Positions 8,981 to 18,355 are shown, counted from the stretch's first letter. The stretch is 64,000 nucleotides of DNA from Firmicutes bacterium UBA5010 (GCA_002396645.1 DGYI01000070.1:418-64417), one strand, 5' to 3'. Made by a program: numbers and translations. The notes: generated by a model not told the origin, from the sequence alone.

Positions 8981-9030
8981 AGGAAATGTAAGTCAAAGCT
9001 ATGGCAATACATTTCCTTATTTTTTATAAT
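8981..9030 (+). promoter_or_regulatory. Inverted repeat and promoter before the BceAB genes
   Basis: AGGAAATGTA (8981-8990) and TACATTTCCT (9008-9017) form a 10-bp inverted repeat with a 17-nt loop. TATAAT at 9025-9030 has only a poor -35, as expected for an activator-dependent promoter. BceR-type regulators bind inverted repeats just upstream of transporter promoters, so this is the likely site. A weak terminator reading, a stem followed by a T-rich run, is also possible. Confidence 0.5.
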
Positions 9031-9061
9031 AGTTCTATAAATTGAATTTGGAGGAACTAAT

Positions 9062-9829
9062 ATGTCACTATTAGAGGTTAATAATTTAAAAAAAATATAC
9101 ACTACGCGTTTCGGGGGAAATCAGGTTCAGGCTCTGTCAAATGTATCATTCTCTGTTGAAAGAGGAGAGTATCTGGCAATAATGGGCGAATCGGGCTCGG
9201 GAAAAACAACTCTTCTGAATATCTTGGCATCCCTTGATAAGCCTACAAGCGGAGAAGTTATGCTAAACGGAAACAGCATAATATCAATTAAGGAAAAAGA
9301 AATTTCGGCATTCAGAAGAGATAATTTAGGTTTTGTATTTCAGGATTTTAATTTACTTGATACATTTTCCATTCAGGATAATATTTTTTTACCCTTAGTT
9401 TTGGCGGGCAGGCCATACGAAGAAATGAAGGAAAGAATGCAGCCGATTGCTAAAAGTTTAGGCATAAATGAGATTTTATCAAAATATCCTTATGAAATAT
9501 CGGGAGGTCAAAAGCAAAGAACTGCTATTGCCAGAGCACTTATAACAAAGCCGCAGCTTATACTTGCAGATGAGCCTACAGGTGCACTTGATTCCAGATC
9601 CACAGATGAGCTCTTAAAAATATTTGGTAAAATCAATGAAAGCGGCCAGACAATCCTTATGGTAACACACAGCACAAAGGCTGCAAGCCATGCTAAAAGA
9701 GTGTTGTTTATCAAGGATGGTGAAGTATTCCATCAGTTGTATAAAGGCTCTATGAGCAACGAAGACATGTATCAAAAAATTTCTGATACACTCACTATGA
9801 TAGCAACAGGCGGTGGAAGAAATGCGTAA
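9062..9829 (+). CDS. BceA-type ABC transporter ATPase
   Basis: This 255-residue ATP-binding subunit of the MacB/LolD-like group has Walker A GESGSGKTT (42-50), signature ISGGQKQR (about 146) and Walker B LILADEPTGALD (about 165). It pairs with the BceB-type permease that overlaps its 3' end, and both lie directly behind their two-component system. The role inferred from the family is removing antimicrobial peptides from lipid II cycle intermediates while informing the kinase. GGAGG precedes ATG 9062. Confidence 0.92.
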   Translation: MSLLEVNNLKKIYTTRFGGNQVQALSNVSFSVERGEYLAIMGESGSGKTTLLNILASLDKPTSGEVMLNGNSIISIKEKEISAFRRDNLGFVFQDFNLLDTFSIQDNIFLPLVLAGRPYEEMKERMQPIAKSLGINEILSKYPYEISGGQKQRTAIARALITKPQLILADEPTGALDSRSTDELLKIFGKINESGQTILMVTHSTKAASHAKRVLFIKDGEVFHQLYKGSMSNEDMYQKISDTLTMIATGGGRNA

Positions 9830-11795
9830 GTTTTTTTATCAGCGTCTTGCAATTACAAATATAAAAAATAATTCTAAAACCTATATACCCTATATATTAA
9901 CTTGTATAGGAACAATTATGATGTATTATATACTCTATGCACTTTCTGTAGACCAAGGTCTCAGAAGCATGTACGGCGGGGCATTCACTCAACAGCTGCT
10001 TGCTTTGGGAACAGGTGTAATAGCGATATTTGCAGTTATATTTTTAACCTACACAAACAGCTTTCTGATAAAACGAAGAAAAAAGGAGTTTGGACTGTTC
10101 AATATTTTAGGTATGGAAAAAAAGCATATTTCCAGAATAATTTTTTATGAAACCTTATTTATCGCAGTATTTAGCTTGGTTTTCGGAGTTTTGTTCGGAG
10201 TGCTTTTTTCAAAGCTAAGCTTGTTAGTCCTTATCAAGTTGTTGAATTTCAGTGTATATTTCGGACTTGAGATATCTGTAAGATCGATAAATGCAACACT
10301 GATTTTATTTGGAATAATATTTGTGCTTATATTATTGAATAATCTAAGACAGATACATCTTTCCAAGCCTGTAGAACTTCTAAAAGGAGGACAGACAGGT
10401 GAAAAAGAACCTAAAACAAAATGGCTTCTTTCAATTATAGGATTCATCAGTTTAGGCGCAGGATATTATATAGCATTGACTACAAAAGATCCCATTGCGG
10501 CAATGTATATGTTCTTTATAGCTGTAATTCTGGTTATCATAGGAACTTTTTGCATATTTACGGCAGGAAGCATAATGATTTTAAAAACGCTTAGAAGGAA
10601 TAAAAAGTATTACTATAAAACAAATCATTTCATAAGCGTATCGGGTATGATTTATCGTATGAAGCAAAATGCTGCGGGCTTGTCAAATATATGTATTCTG
10701 TCAACTATGGTTCTGGTCATGATTTCTTCTACAGTTTCCTTATACACAGGTATGGAGGATGTAATAAGAACCCGTTATCCCAGAAATTTAATCATAAATT
10801 TAATGGAATACAGTGAAAACACTAAAAATAATGCTGAAAAAATTGTAAATGAAACCTTAAACAAGCACAATATGAAAGCTGTTAATGAATCAAGCTACAG
10901 ATATATAGATTTTGATGCGAAGCTGACAGGAAATGAAATCGAAATTGCTGATAAATACAGCTTTGACAATGTAAGAATTATATTCTTTATTCCTCTTGAG
11001 GATTATAATGCGATTGCAAAAAATAAGGTTGAATTAGAGAATAATGAAATCCTTATGTATTCAAACAGACAAGGTTTTTCTTCGGATAATATAAAGCTGT
11101 TTGGTGAAGAGTACAAAATAAAGGAGCATATCAAAGACTTCGGCGGGAACAATCTTGCGGAAATGAATGTTCTTAGCAGTCATTATATAATTACCGATAA
11201 CATGGAACATATGTATAATTTAGTTTCAGAGGCAACAAAGGACCTTATTACAGATACAGTCGTGGAATACTATCTTGGCTTTGATTTAGATGAGCCGAAT
11301 GAAAAGCAGGAGGCTTTTTACAGTGACTTATTTATAGAATTTGCCAATAAAGAAATGAGACCTTTCTCTATAGAATCATCAGCAGAAGGTACTAAGGAGT
11401 TTTATGAGCTGTACGGCGGTTTGTTTTTCTTGGGAATATTCTTGGGGCTTTTGTTCATAATGGCTACCGTTCTTATAATGTACTACAAACAGATATCAGA
11501 GGGCTATGATGACAAAGAACGCTTTGAAATAATGCAGAAGGTAGGAATGAGTCACAGTGAGATAAGACATTCGATACGCTCTCAGGTTTTGACCGTGTTC
11601 TTCCTTCCGATAATAACCGCAGCAATTCATATAGCATTTGCTTTTCCTATAATTACGAGAGTTCTTGCTATAATCAGTTTGACAAATATTAAGCTTTTTG
11701 CAACCTGTACCGTGATATCAATATTAATATTTACCTTATTCTATGCCATTGTATACAGCTTAACAGCAAGGACCTACTATAGAATAGTAAAATAA
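9822..11795 (+). CDS. BceB-type ABC transporter permease
   Basis: This permease of about 657 residues has the BceB layout: about ten membrane helices and one large extracellular domain (roughly residues 310-520) between helices 7 and 8, with FtsX-like folds at both ends. The extracellular domain is thought to bind the peptide. The reading frame opens further upstream at GTG 9813, but ATG 9822 is preferred because GGTGG lies 5 nt before it. Either way it overlaps the ATPase stop codon, indicating coupling. A strong terminator follows 27 bp after the stop codon. Confidence 0.88.
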   Translation: MRKFFYQRLAITNIKNNSKTYIPYILTCIGTIMMYYILYALSVDQGLRSMYGGAFTQQLLALGTGVIAIFAVIFLTYTNSFLIKRRKKEFGLFNILGMEKKHISRIIFYETLFIAVFSLVFGVLFGVLFSKLSLLVLIKLLNFSVYFGLEISVRSINATLILFGIIFVLILLNNLRQIHLSKPVELLKGGQTGEKEPKTKWLLSIIGFISLGAGYYIALTTKDPIAAMYMFFIAVILVIIGTFCIFTAGSIMILKTLRRNKKYYYKTNHFISVSGMIYRMKQNAAGLSNICILSTMVLVMISSTVSLYTGMEDVIRTRYPRNLIINLMEYSENTKNNAEKIVNETLNKHNMKAVNESSYRYIDFDAKLTGNEIEIADKYSFDNVRIIFFIPLEDYNAIAKNKVELENNEILMYSNRQGFSSDNIKLFGEEYKIKEHIKDFGGNNLAEMNVLSSHYIITDNMEHMYNLVSEATKDLITDTVVEYYLGFDLDEPNEKQEAFYSDLFIEFANKEMRPFSIESSAEGTKEFYELYGGLFFLGIFLGLLFIMATVLIMYYKQISEGYDDKERFEIMQKVGMSHSEIRHSIRSQVLTVFFLPIITAAIHIAFAFPIITRVLAIISLTNIKLFATCTVISILIFTLFYAIVYSLTARTYYRIVK

Positions 11796-11821
11796 AAATT
11801 AAAAAGGATATTAAAACAAAG

Positions 11822-11846
11822 CGGCGGGCATTTGCCCGCCGTTTTT
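11822..11846 (+). terminator. Rho-independent terminator after bceB-type gene
   Basis: An 8-bp GC-rich stem, CGGCGGGC (11822-11829) with GCCCGCCG (11834-11841), an ATTT loop, then TTTTT. Confidence 0.93.
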
Positions 11847-11927
11847 ATCTGATAGAAAAATTCTCTTCCCTATCAGATAGAAGAATCATTCTGATTCTTC
11901 CAAAAAGCAAAGCAAGTTTCGCTTTTG
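11847..11927 (+). other. Run of three more hairpins in the gap before the macA-type gene
   Basis: Part of the 332-bp gap 11796-12127. Following the terminator come ATCTGATAG/CTATCAGAT (11847-11855 with 11870-11878), GAAGAATCA-ttc-TGATTCTTC (11880-11900), and a shorter AAAAGC/GCTTTT pair (11903-11926). They follow one another almost without gaps. They could be backup terminators, an mRNA 3' end stabiliser or a small RNA; no promoter of their own is clear. Confidence 0.5.
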
Positions 11928-11954
11928 TTACAGTATAAAAAATAAAAAAACCTA

Positions 11955-11996
11955 TTGACAACAATTCAGTATTTGTGTACTATGTAACTAGTATAC
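11955..11996 (+). promoter_or_regulatory. Promoter with overlapping dyad operator for the exporter operon
   Basis: TTGACA (11955-11960), a 17-bp spacer and TACTAT (11978-11983). A dyad, GTGTACTA (11975-11982)-tgtaac-TAGTATAC (11989-11996), with one mismatch between arms, covers the -10. GTACTA-N6-TAGTAC-type dyads are typical of YtrA-subfamily GntR repressors, which often control ABC exporters. No such repressor gene lies beside the operon. Confidence 0.6.
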
Positions 11997-12127
11997 CAAT
12001 ACACAATTTAAAGATAAAGAAAAATTAATCTTAAGAAAAAATTAATAAAATTAAGGCCAGTAATTAATATTTAATTAAGCTTAGATATTTATCATTAAAA
12101 TTAAGAAGTTTAAGGAGGATATAATAG

Positions 12128-13816
12128 GTGGAACAGGAAAAGAATATTCCGATAAAGAAAAAGCCAAAGAAAAAGAAAACAAAAAGGATTATAGCAATCG
12201 GTGCAGGGTTGATAGTGCTTGTTGTGGTAATTAATCTGTTTATGAACAGGGGGGCAAAAACATCCGGCGCAATGGGCAAGACTGACTATTTATTTCAGCC
12301 GGTATCTAAAAACGATATTAAAGTGAATCTGACAGGAAGCGGCACACTTAAACCGGCGGATTCATATGTATTAACGACACTTATCTCAGGTGAAATATTA
12401 AGTTCTTCATTTGAGGAAGGAGACATAGTGGAAAAGGACGCTGTTTTATATGAGGTAGACAGTTCAGATGCAAAAACAAGCCTTGAAAAAGCTGAGCTTA
12501 AACTTTCTCAAGCCAGAAAAGATCACAGCAGATTGCTTGAAAGCGTAGACGATTTAAACATTAGAGCTGATAAAAGCGGAACCGTTGTCAGTCTTATGGC
12601 TGAAAAAGGCGATAAGATTCAGGCAGGGCAGACTTTGGCTTCTATAAGAGACAGCAGTACCATGAGAATTGCTCTTGCTTTTAGTTCAGATGATGTTGAT
12701 AATTTTTATGTGGGCCAAAAAGCGGATTTAACGATTGAAGGCTCATATGAAACTATCCAGGGAACAGTATCGGAAATAAAAAATGTTGAAGAGGTTATAG
12801 ACGGCTATAAGATAGTAAAAAGAGTAATTATTGATGTAAAAAATCCCGGAGCACTTTCTTCGTCGGATAAAGCAACAGCAGTCATAGCTAATGTTGCTTG
12901 TGTTGAGAGCTCAAACTTTACATATAAGACTGAGACGGAAATTAAGGCAAATGTTTCAGGTGAGATAAAATCAATTGAGGTTAAAGAAGGTGATTTTGTA
13001 TCTGAAAACCAACTTCTTATTGTGATAGACAGTTCTTCAATCAAAGATAACATAGAAAACAGTGAAATAAATTTAAGAGATGTAGAGCTGTCTTTGGAAA
13101 ATCAATATGAAAATTTGGATCAGTACACTGTAAGATCTCCGATATCCGGTACTATAATTGACAAAAGCTATAAAGCAGGAGATAAGCTTGAATCAGGAAA
13201 AAGCTTATGCACGATTTTTGATTTATCCTATTTAACTATGACATTAAACATTGACGAGCTTGATATATCACAAATTGCTGTAGGTCAAAAGGTTAAGATA
13301 ACGGCAGAAGCTTTGCCTAATAAAATCTACGAGGGCAAAGTAACAAAAATAAGCATAAACGGAACTACAGCAAATGGGGTAACGGTTTATCCCGTAACTA
13401 TTCAAATCGATAAAACAGAGGGGCTTTTGCCCGGAATGAATGTAGATGCGACTATTGAAGTAGTAAGTAAAAAGGATGTTCTTTCGGTTCCTATAGCTGC
13501 AGTTGCCAGAGGTAACAGAGTTCTTGTCAAGAAACAGGCTTCAGCGGAAGATAAGCCTGAAAAAGACAAAAAGCCAAACGCAGGACCTATCGATGGATAT
13601 GAATATGTACAGGTTGAGGTCGGAATAAGCAATGATGACTTTATCGAGATTATTTCGGGATTGAATGAGGGAGATGAAATAGCAGTTCCCGTTCAGAGAT
13701 CTTCTAACGGAATGGGTGATTTCTTCATGGGACCCGGAAGCAGTTCTCAAGGTACTACCGTATATACAGACGGCAATGTTACCTATACAGAGATTAGAGA
13801 AGGAGATAGACCATGA
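12128..13816 (+). CDS. MacA-type efflux adaptor (HlyD/RND membrane-fusion family)
   Basis: This 562-residue adaptor has a lysine-rich cytoplasmic N-terminus (about 1-19) and one membrane helix (about 20-38). Two biotinyl-lipoyl-like segments follow (around 65-170 and 265-365), with beta-barrel segments and a flexible C-terminal tail. It links the following ATPase and permease to the outside of the cell, the usual job of YknX/MacA-type proteins in Gram-positives. Two lipoyl-like hairpin units in tandem make it longer than the common 380-residue MacA. The start is GTG 12128 with AAGGAGG 9 nt upstream. It overlaps the ATPase gene by 4 bp. Confidence 0.85.
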   Translation: MEQEKNIPIKKKPKKKKTKRIIAIGAGLIVLVVVINLFMNRGAKTSGAMGKTDYLFQPVSKNDIKVNLTGSGTLKPADSYVLTTLISGEILSSSFEEGDIVEKDAVLYEVDSSDAKTSLEKAELKLSQARKDHSRLLESVDDLNIRADKSGTVVSLMAEKGDKIQAGQTLASIRDSSTMRIALAFSSDDVDNFYVGQKADLTIEGSYETIQGTVSEIKNVEEVIDGYKIVKRVIIDVKNPGALSSSDKATAVIANVACVESSNFTYKTETEIKANVSGEIKSIEVKEGDFVSENQLLIVIDSSSIKDNIENSEINLRDVELSLENQYENLDQYTVRSPISGTIIDKSYKAGDKLESGKSLCTIFDLSYLTMTLNIDELDISQIAVGQKVKITAEALPNKIYEGKVTKISINGTTANGVTVYPVTIQIDKTEGLLPGMNVDATIEVVSKKDVLSVPIAAVARGNRVLVKKQASAEDKPEKDKKPNAGPIDGYEYVQVEVGISNDDFIEIISGLNEGDEIAVPVQRSSNGMGDFFMGPGSSSQGTTVYTDGNVTYTEIREGDRP

Positions 13817-14544
13817 CAGCTCTTATAGAATTTAAAAATCTATATAAGATATATCAGATGGGTGATGAAGTTGTAAGAGCGGTCGATGGTATTTCGATGA
13901 AAATTTATAAGGGTGAATTTGTGGCAATCGTGGGGCAGTCAGGATCAGGAAAATCAACATGTATGAATATTATAGGGTGCTTGGATGTACCTACATCGGG
14001 TGAATATTTTCTTGACGGGCAGGATGTAAGCCAGATGGATGATAATGAGCTGGCTGAAATAAGAAATAAAAAGCTTGGCTTTATATTTCAGCAATATAAT
14101 CTTTTAGCCAAAATAAACGTTTTGGAAAATGTTGAATTATCCTTAATGTATGCGGGCGTAGGCAGAAAAGAGAGAGAAGAAAGATCAAGAATGGTTTTGG
14201 AGAAGGTCGGACTTATAGATAAAATTAAAAATTTTCCGCATCAGCTTTCAGGAGGACAGCAGCAGCGTGTTTCCGTTGCCAGAGCATTGGCAGGAGGACC
14301 TTCGGTTATACTTGCGGATGAACCTACAGGTGCGCTTGATTCCAAGACCGGAAAAGAGGTGCTAAAGCTTTTAAAAACACTGCACCAGGACGGAAATACA
14401 ATAGTTTTGATAACTCATGACAATTCTATTGCGAAGCAGGCACAAAGGATAATAAGACTTGCTGACGGAAAAATTATGTATGATGGTCCTTCAGACGGAA
14501 AGGATGCTGTCACAAATGCTGAGGAGGAGGCAGAGAGCATATGA
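13813..14544 (+). CDS. MacB-type ABC exporter ATPase
   Basis: This 243-residue ATPase has Walker A GQSGSGKST (41-49), LSGGQQQR signature (about 144) and Walker B ILADEPTGALD (about 164). It is closely similar in type to YknY/LolD and forms a three-gene exporter with its neighbours. ATGA overlaps join it to both the adaptor and the permease genes, a strong sign of coordinated translation. The substrate is unknown; candidates from the family are peptides, lipoproteins or toxic amphipathic molecules. Confidence 0.92.
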   Translation: MTALIEFKNLYKIYQMGDEVVRAVDGISMKIYKGEFVAIVGQSGSGKSTCMNIIGCLDVPTSGEYFLDGQDVSQMDDNELAEIRNKKLGFIFQQYNLLAKINVLENVELSLMYAGVGRKEREERSRMVLEKVGLIDKIKNFPHQLSGGQQQRVSVARALAGGPSVILADEPTGALDSKTGKEVLKLLKTLHQDGNTIVLITHDNSIAKQAQRIIRLADGKIMYDGPSDGKDAVTNAEEEAESI

Positions 14545-15734
14545 GCTTTGTACAATCATTTAAGCTGGCTATAAAAAGCATTATGGCAAGCAAGGTGCGT
14601 TCCCTGCTTACTATGCTTGGCATCATTATCGGGGTCGCGGCGGTTATAGTAATCGTCGGTCTGGGCAATGGGATGGAAATATATATGAAAGACAGCTTTG
14701 CCAGCATGGGTACTAATATTTTAAATGTAAATGTGTACGGAAGAGGCAGCTCAAGAAGTATTGATGCAGAAGATATGTATGACTTTGTTGAGAAAAACAG
14801 CGAATATTTTGAGGCGGTTTCACCTACGGTTACATCAAATGCACGTGTTAAAATAGGCAATGAATCCTTGTCAAGCACAAGTGTTATGGGAACAGGAGAG
14901 GACTACATGAATATGAAGAAGTATAGTCTGGAAACCGGAAGATATATTCAATACATAGATGTGCTTAGAAGAAACAAGGTATGCATTGTCGGAAATTATA
15001 TAGATGATACTTACTTTATGGGAAACTCGCTGGGCAAAACTATTAAAATTAACGGAGATACCTACAGAATTGTCGGAGTTTTGACAGAAGAGGCAGAAAG
15101 TGAAGAGGGAAGTACTGATGATTATGTATATATACCCTATACGAATGCGGCTAAAATGTCATTTATGGGTATGATTACATCATATTCCTTCTCTGTAGTA
15201 TCAGAGGATAATATACCGACTTCAAAAAAATTGCTCGACGACATGCTGATAGATGTATTTAAAGATGACAGAGCTTACATGATTATAAGTATGTCTGAGG
15301 TATTAGACATGATGAGCAGCATGATAAATGTTATGGTTACAATTTTAGCCTCGATAGCCGCGATATCTTTGGTCGTAGGCGGAATAGGCATAATGAATAT
15401 AATGCTTGTTTCTGTATCGGAGCGGACAAGAGAGATAGGAATCAGAAAGGCACTGGGGGCAAAACAAAGACATATTATGAGGCAATTTGTTATAGAGGCT
15501 GCAACCACTAGTGCACTTGGAGGAACCGTAGGAATTTTAATGGGATATTTTCTGTCCTATATAGCTACTAATATTGTAGTTGTAGCTCTTCAAACGGATA
15601 TGGCGGTTAAGCCATCCAGCTCTGCCGTATTAGGAGCCTTTACCATATCGGTGGCAATAGGAATTTTATTCGGATATCTGCCTGCTAAAAAGGCTGCCAA
15701 GTTAAATCCTATAGACGCACTTCATAGAGAATAA
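14541..15734 (+). CDS. MacB-type ABC exporter permease
   Basis: This 397-residue permease has the MacB/FtsX layout: one N-terminal helix (about 17-40), an extracellular MacB periplasmic-core-like domain (about 45-255), then three C-terminal helices (about 275-300, 325-350, 360-380). The motif GIGIMNIMLVSVSERTREIG before the coupling helix is typical. It completes the adaptor-ATPase-permease exporter. The next gene, an SLH protein, starts 89 bp downstream after a hairpin, so the two may be co-transcribed. Confidence 0.92.
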   Translation: MSFVQSFKLAIKSIMASKVRSLLTMLGIIIGVAAVIVIVGLGNGMEIYMKDSFASMGTNILNVNVYGRGSSRSIDAEDMYDFVEKNSEYFEAVSPTVTSNARVKIGNESLSSTSVMGTGEDYMNMKKYSLETGRYIQYIDVLRRNKVCIVGNYIDDTYFMGNSLGKTIKINGDTYRIVGVLTEEAESEEGSTDDYVYIPYTNAAKMSFMGMITSYSFSVVSEDNIPTSKKLLDDMLIDVFKDDRAYMIISMSEVLDMMSSMINVMVTILASIAAISLVVGGIGIMNIMLVSVSERTREIGIRKALGAKQRHIMRQFVIEAATTSALGGTVGILMGYFLSYIATNIVVVALQTDMAVKPSSSAVLGAFTISVAIGILFGYLPAKKAAKLNPIDALHRE

Positions 15735-15777
15735 TACTTTCAGAAAATCTTGAAATAAATAATGCAAATAATTAAAA

Positions 15778-15802
15778 GCACAGAGCTAAAAGATCTCTGT
15801 GC
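15778..15802 (+). other. Hairpin directly before the SLH gene ribosome site
   Basis: GCACAGAG (15778-15785) pairs perfectly with CTCTGTGC (15795-15802) across a 9-nt loop. The AAAGGAGG ribosome site follows immediately at 15803. There is no T-run, so it is not a terminator; it may protect or meter the SLH mRNA. Confidence 0.5.
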
Positions 15803-15823
15803 AAAGGAGGAATGGACATAAAT

Positions 15824-17659
15824 ATGAAAATACTAAAAAGAATCATAGTTTCGTGCTTGATATCTGTTATGATGATACAGACTGCTGCGTTCTCAGATGT
15901 AAATAATCAGCAATTAGTTGAAGATACAATCAAGGTATTGGGCATTATGACAGGTGACGAAAAAGGTAATATGAATTTAAATCAGAATGTTACCAGAGAG
16001 CAGTTTGCGAAAATGATAATTATGGCATCAAAATACAAGGACAATGTTGCGGAAGGCTCTAATTATTCTGTTTTTAAGGATGTAAAGCATGACAGATGGT
16101 CTGCTGTTTACATAAAGCTTGCGGTAGATCTGAAATTATTTACAGGATATATTGACGGAACCTTTAAACCGGAAAAGGAAATTAGTCTGGAAGAGGCGGC
16201 AACTGTTGCGCTTAGATTGCTGGGATATGAGAATTCCGATTTTAACGGTACATATCCTACAGCACAGCTGGCAAAATATAAATCTTTAGGACTGGATAAA
16301 AATATTTCTAAGATTAAAGGTCAATATCTTTCACGAAAAGACTGTATGAACTTATTTTATAATTTGATGAATGCAAAGACAAAAAGTGGTGCCGTTTATG
16401 CGGAAAGCCTGGGATACTTGTTAAGTTCAAATGAAGAGATAGATTACAGTGCCTTATTAAAAAAGGAGCTTTCAGGTCCTTATGTGGTATCAGGCGGAAA
16501 TTTAGACAGTATTTTACCGTTTTCATCTTCTGAGGCAGCCGTATATCGCGACGGAATCAGCTCGTCTGTATCTGATATCACTAATTACGATGTTATATAT
16601 TACAGTCAAAATTTAAAATCTGTATGGGCATATTCTAAAAAAGTGGTCGGGATATATTCAAGTTCTTCACCAAATATATCAACACCGGCTAAGGTCACAG
16701 TTGCAGGAAATATATATGATTTATCCTCTTCGATTTCAGTGCATAAAATGTCTGCTACAGGTGAGTTTTCAATAGGAGATACTGTTGTACTTCTTCTGGG
16801 GATGAATGGAGAGGTTGTAGATGTAATTGCTGCTGACAGAGTTGAAAGTAGCTACTGTGGAGTTGTTATATCTTCAAATAAACTTGTGACAGATAACGGA
16901 GCTTTGAAAAATGAAATATTAGTGGCATATACCGACGGAACAACACAAAAGCATGAATATTCAGGCTCTATAAGTGTCGGGGCTGTTGTAACTATAGAGT
17001 ATACAAAAGGGAATATAAAGATAAACAGAGTAACAGACAGAAATGTTAATCTATCTAATTATAAATTAGCTGAAAATGTTGAAATATTAGATGTTAATGA
17101 GTACGGAGAATATCGCACTATTTATCCTTCAAGAATAAGTAATATAAGCCTTAGCGGAAATGATATAAAATACTATAGCTTGAATTCGTCGGGACAAATC
17201 GACAAACTTATATTAAACAATTCTACAGGAGATTTAGGCAGTTATGGTATTATAACAAGTTCTGAAGAAATTGATAAAACTGAAAATGATATGATGCTTC
17301 TTCAAGGGGTTTATCAATATATTATTGAGGGAAAAAGCTCAATCCTAAGCACTCAGAACAGCATTTTTAACGTTAAAGTAGGCCCTGCAATCTTTAGCTA
17401 CGAGAACGGACAAATAAAAGGTATCAGAAACCTGTCAGGCATCGATGTAAGCTCAGTTGCTGAAACCTTTACACTAAGCAACAATCAAAAATATATGATA
17501 TCTGATGATGTTCAGGTATATTTGCAAAGAGAAGGAAACTATTATCTTACGGACTTATCAAGCGTTTCAAATCTCGAAAAGTATAGCTTGAAAGCATATT
17601 TTGACAGCGGGTATAATGCAGGAAAAAGAGTGAGAATTATAATAGCTGCAAGCAGATAA
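15824..17659 (+). CDS. SLH-domain cell-surface protein
   Basis: This secreted protein of about 611 residues has a signal peptide (about 1-24, ending near AAFS) and three SLH repeats over roughly residues 25-190 (one contains FTGYIDGTFKPEKEISLEE). These anchor it to pyruvylated secondary cell-wall polymer. The remaining 420 residues are serine-rich beta-strand sequence with weak internal repetition and no recognised catalytic motif. The frame opens at ATG 15812, but that codon is only 1 nt from the Shine-Dalgarno; ATG 15824 gives a canonical signal peptide. A strong bidirectional terminator follows. The role is inferred to be an S-layer or surface structural protein. Confidence 0.83.
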   Translation: MKILKRIIVSCLISVMMIQTAAFSDVNNQQLVEDTIKVLGIMTGDEKGNMNLNQNVTREQFAKMIIMASKYKDNVAEGSNYSVFKDVKHDRWSAVYIKLAVDLKLFTGYIDGTFKPEKEISLEEAATVALRLLGYENSDFNGTYPTAQLAKYKSLGLDKNISKIKGQYLSRKDCMNLFYNLMNAKTKSGAVYAESLGYLLSSNEEIDYSALLKKELSGPYVVSGGNLDSILPFSSSEAAVYRDGISSSVSDITNYDVIYYSQNLKSVWAYSKKVVGIYSSSSPNISTPAKVTVAGNIYDLSSSISVHKMSATGEFSIGDTVVLLLGMNGEVVDVIAADRVESSYCGVVISSNKLVTDNGALKNEILVAYTDGTTQKHEYSGSISVGAVVTIEYTKGNIKINRVTDRNVNLSNYKLAENVEILDVNEYGEYRTIYPSRISNISLSGNDIKYYSLNSSGQIDKLILNNSTGDLGSYGIITSSEEIDKTENDMMLLQGVYQYIIEGKSSILSTQNSIFNVKVGPAIFSYENGQIKGIRNLSGIDVSSVAETFTLSNNQKYMISDDVQVYLQREGNYYLTDLSSVSNLEKYSLKAYFDSGYNAGKRVRIIIAASR

Positions 17660-17665
17660 AAATAA

Positions 17666-17705
17666 GTTGCATAGCTCGGTTTATGAGCTATGCAACAATT
17701 TTTTT
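17666..17705. terminator. Bidirectional terminator between SLH gene and recX
   Basis: A perfect 12-bp stem (17666-17677 with 17685-17696), 7-nt loop, and a T-run on the plus side; the minus side carries an A-rich counterpart that also serves recX. Both flanking genes end here. Confidence 0.9.
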
Positions 17706-17731
17706 AATATTTTTAGCAACTTAGATATAAG

Positions 17732-18355
17732 CTATAATTCAAGCTGTCTTATAACTTTGTTGACAGTGTCGTAATCAAATCCTTTAGACACAAGATGATT
17801 TCCTAATTTTGCTTTGATTTTTAATCTGTCATATTTTTGCAAAGAGCCTAGCTTTTTTTGTGCAAGCTCAAGGGCTTTTTTATCCTCTAAGTTATTATCA
17901 ATTTCGACTATTTTCCGGGAAATAATTTCTTTGCTGACACCCTTAGCATATAAATTTGCTATGATTTTATTTTTTCCGTATTTTGAAAGCTTTATTTTGT
18001 CACTTATGTACTTTTCACAGTAAAGTTCGTCGTCTATATAGTTATATTCTGTGAGCTTATCCAAAACAAAATCTATAACTTCCTCATCAAAGCCTTTATC
18101 TTTCATCTTGTCGATTATTTCTTTTTGAGTTCTGTCTTTTTTAGAAAGTAAGCACGCTGCATAATTTAAGGCTTTGTTGCTTTCCTCCGTTTTGAGTATT
18201 GTTTCAATGAAACTTTCATCAAGTTCCATACCTTTTTTTAAATTATACTTGTGATATATAGACATATCCAAGCCAAAGGCAAATTTATCATCTAAAAAAA
18301 TATTAAGCCTGTCCTTATTGTTCTTTTGAAGCTCGGCAGATGTAATTTTTTGCAT
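17732..18355 (-). CDS. recX: Regulatory protein RecX
   Basis: This 207-residue helical protein of the RecX family binds and limits RecA filaments. The family pattern of three-helix repeats is visible (ALNYAACLLSKKDRTQKEI, then GFDEEVIDFVLDKLTEYNYIDDE, and VSKEIISRKI later). GGGGGA lies upstream of ATG 18355. It is not beside recA here and lies alone on the minus strand between two SLH genes, flanked by terminator and hairpin signals, so it is probably a single-gene unit. Confidence 0.87.
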   Translation of the reverse strand: MQKITSAELQKNNKDRLNIFLDDKFAFGLDMSIYHKYNLKKGMELDESFIETILKTEESNKALNYAACLLSKKDRTQKEIIDKMKDKGFDEEVIDFVLDKLTEYNYIDDELYCEKYISDKIKLSKYGKNKIIANLYAKGVSKEIISRKIVEIDNNLEDKKALELAQKKLGSLQKYDRLKIKAKLGNHLVSKGFDYDTVNKVIRQLEL

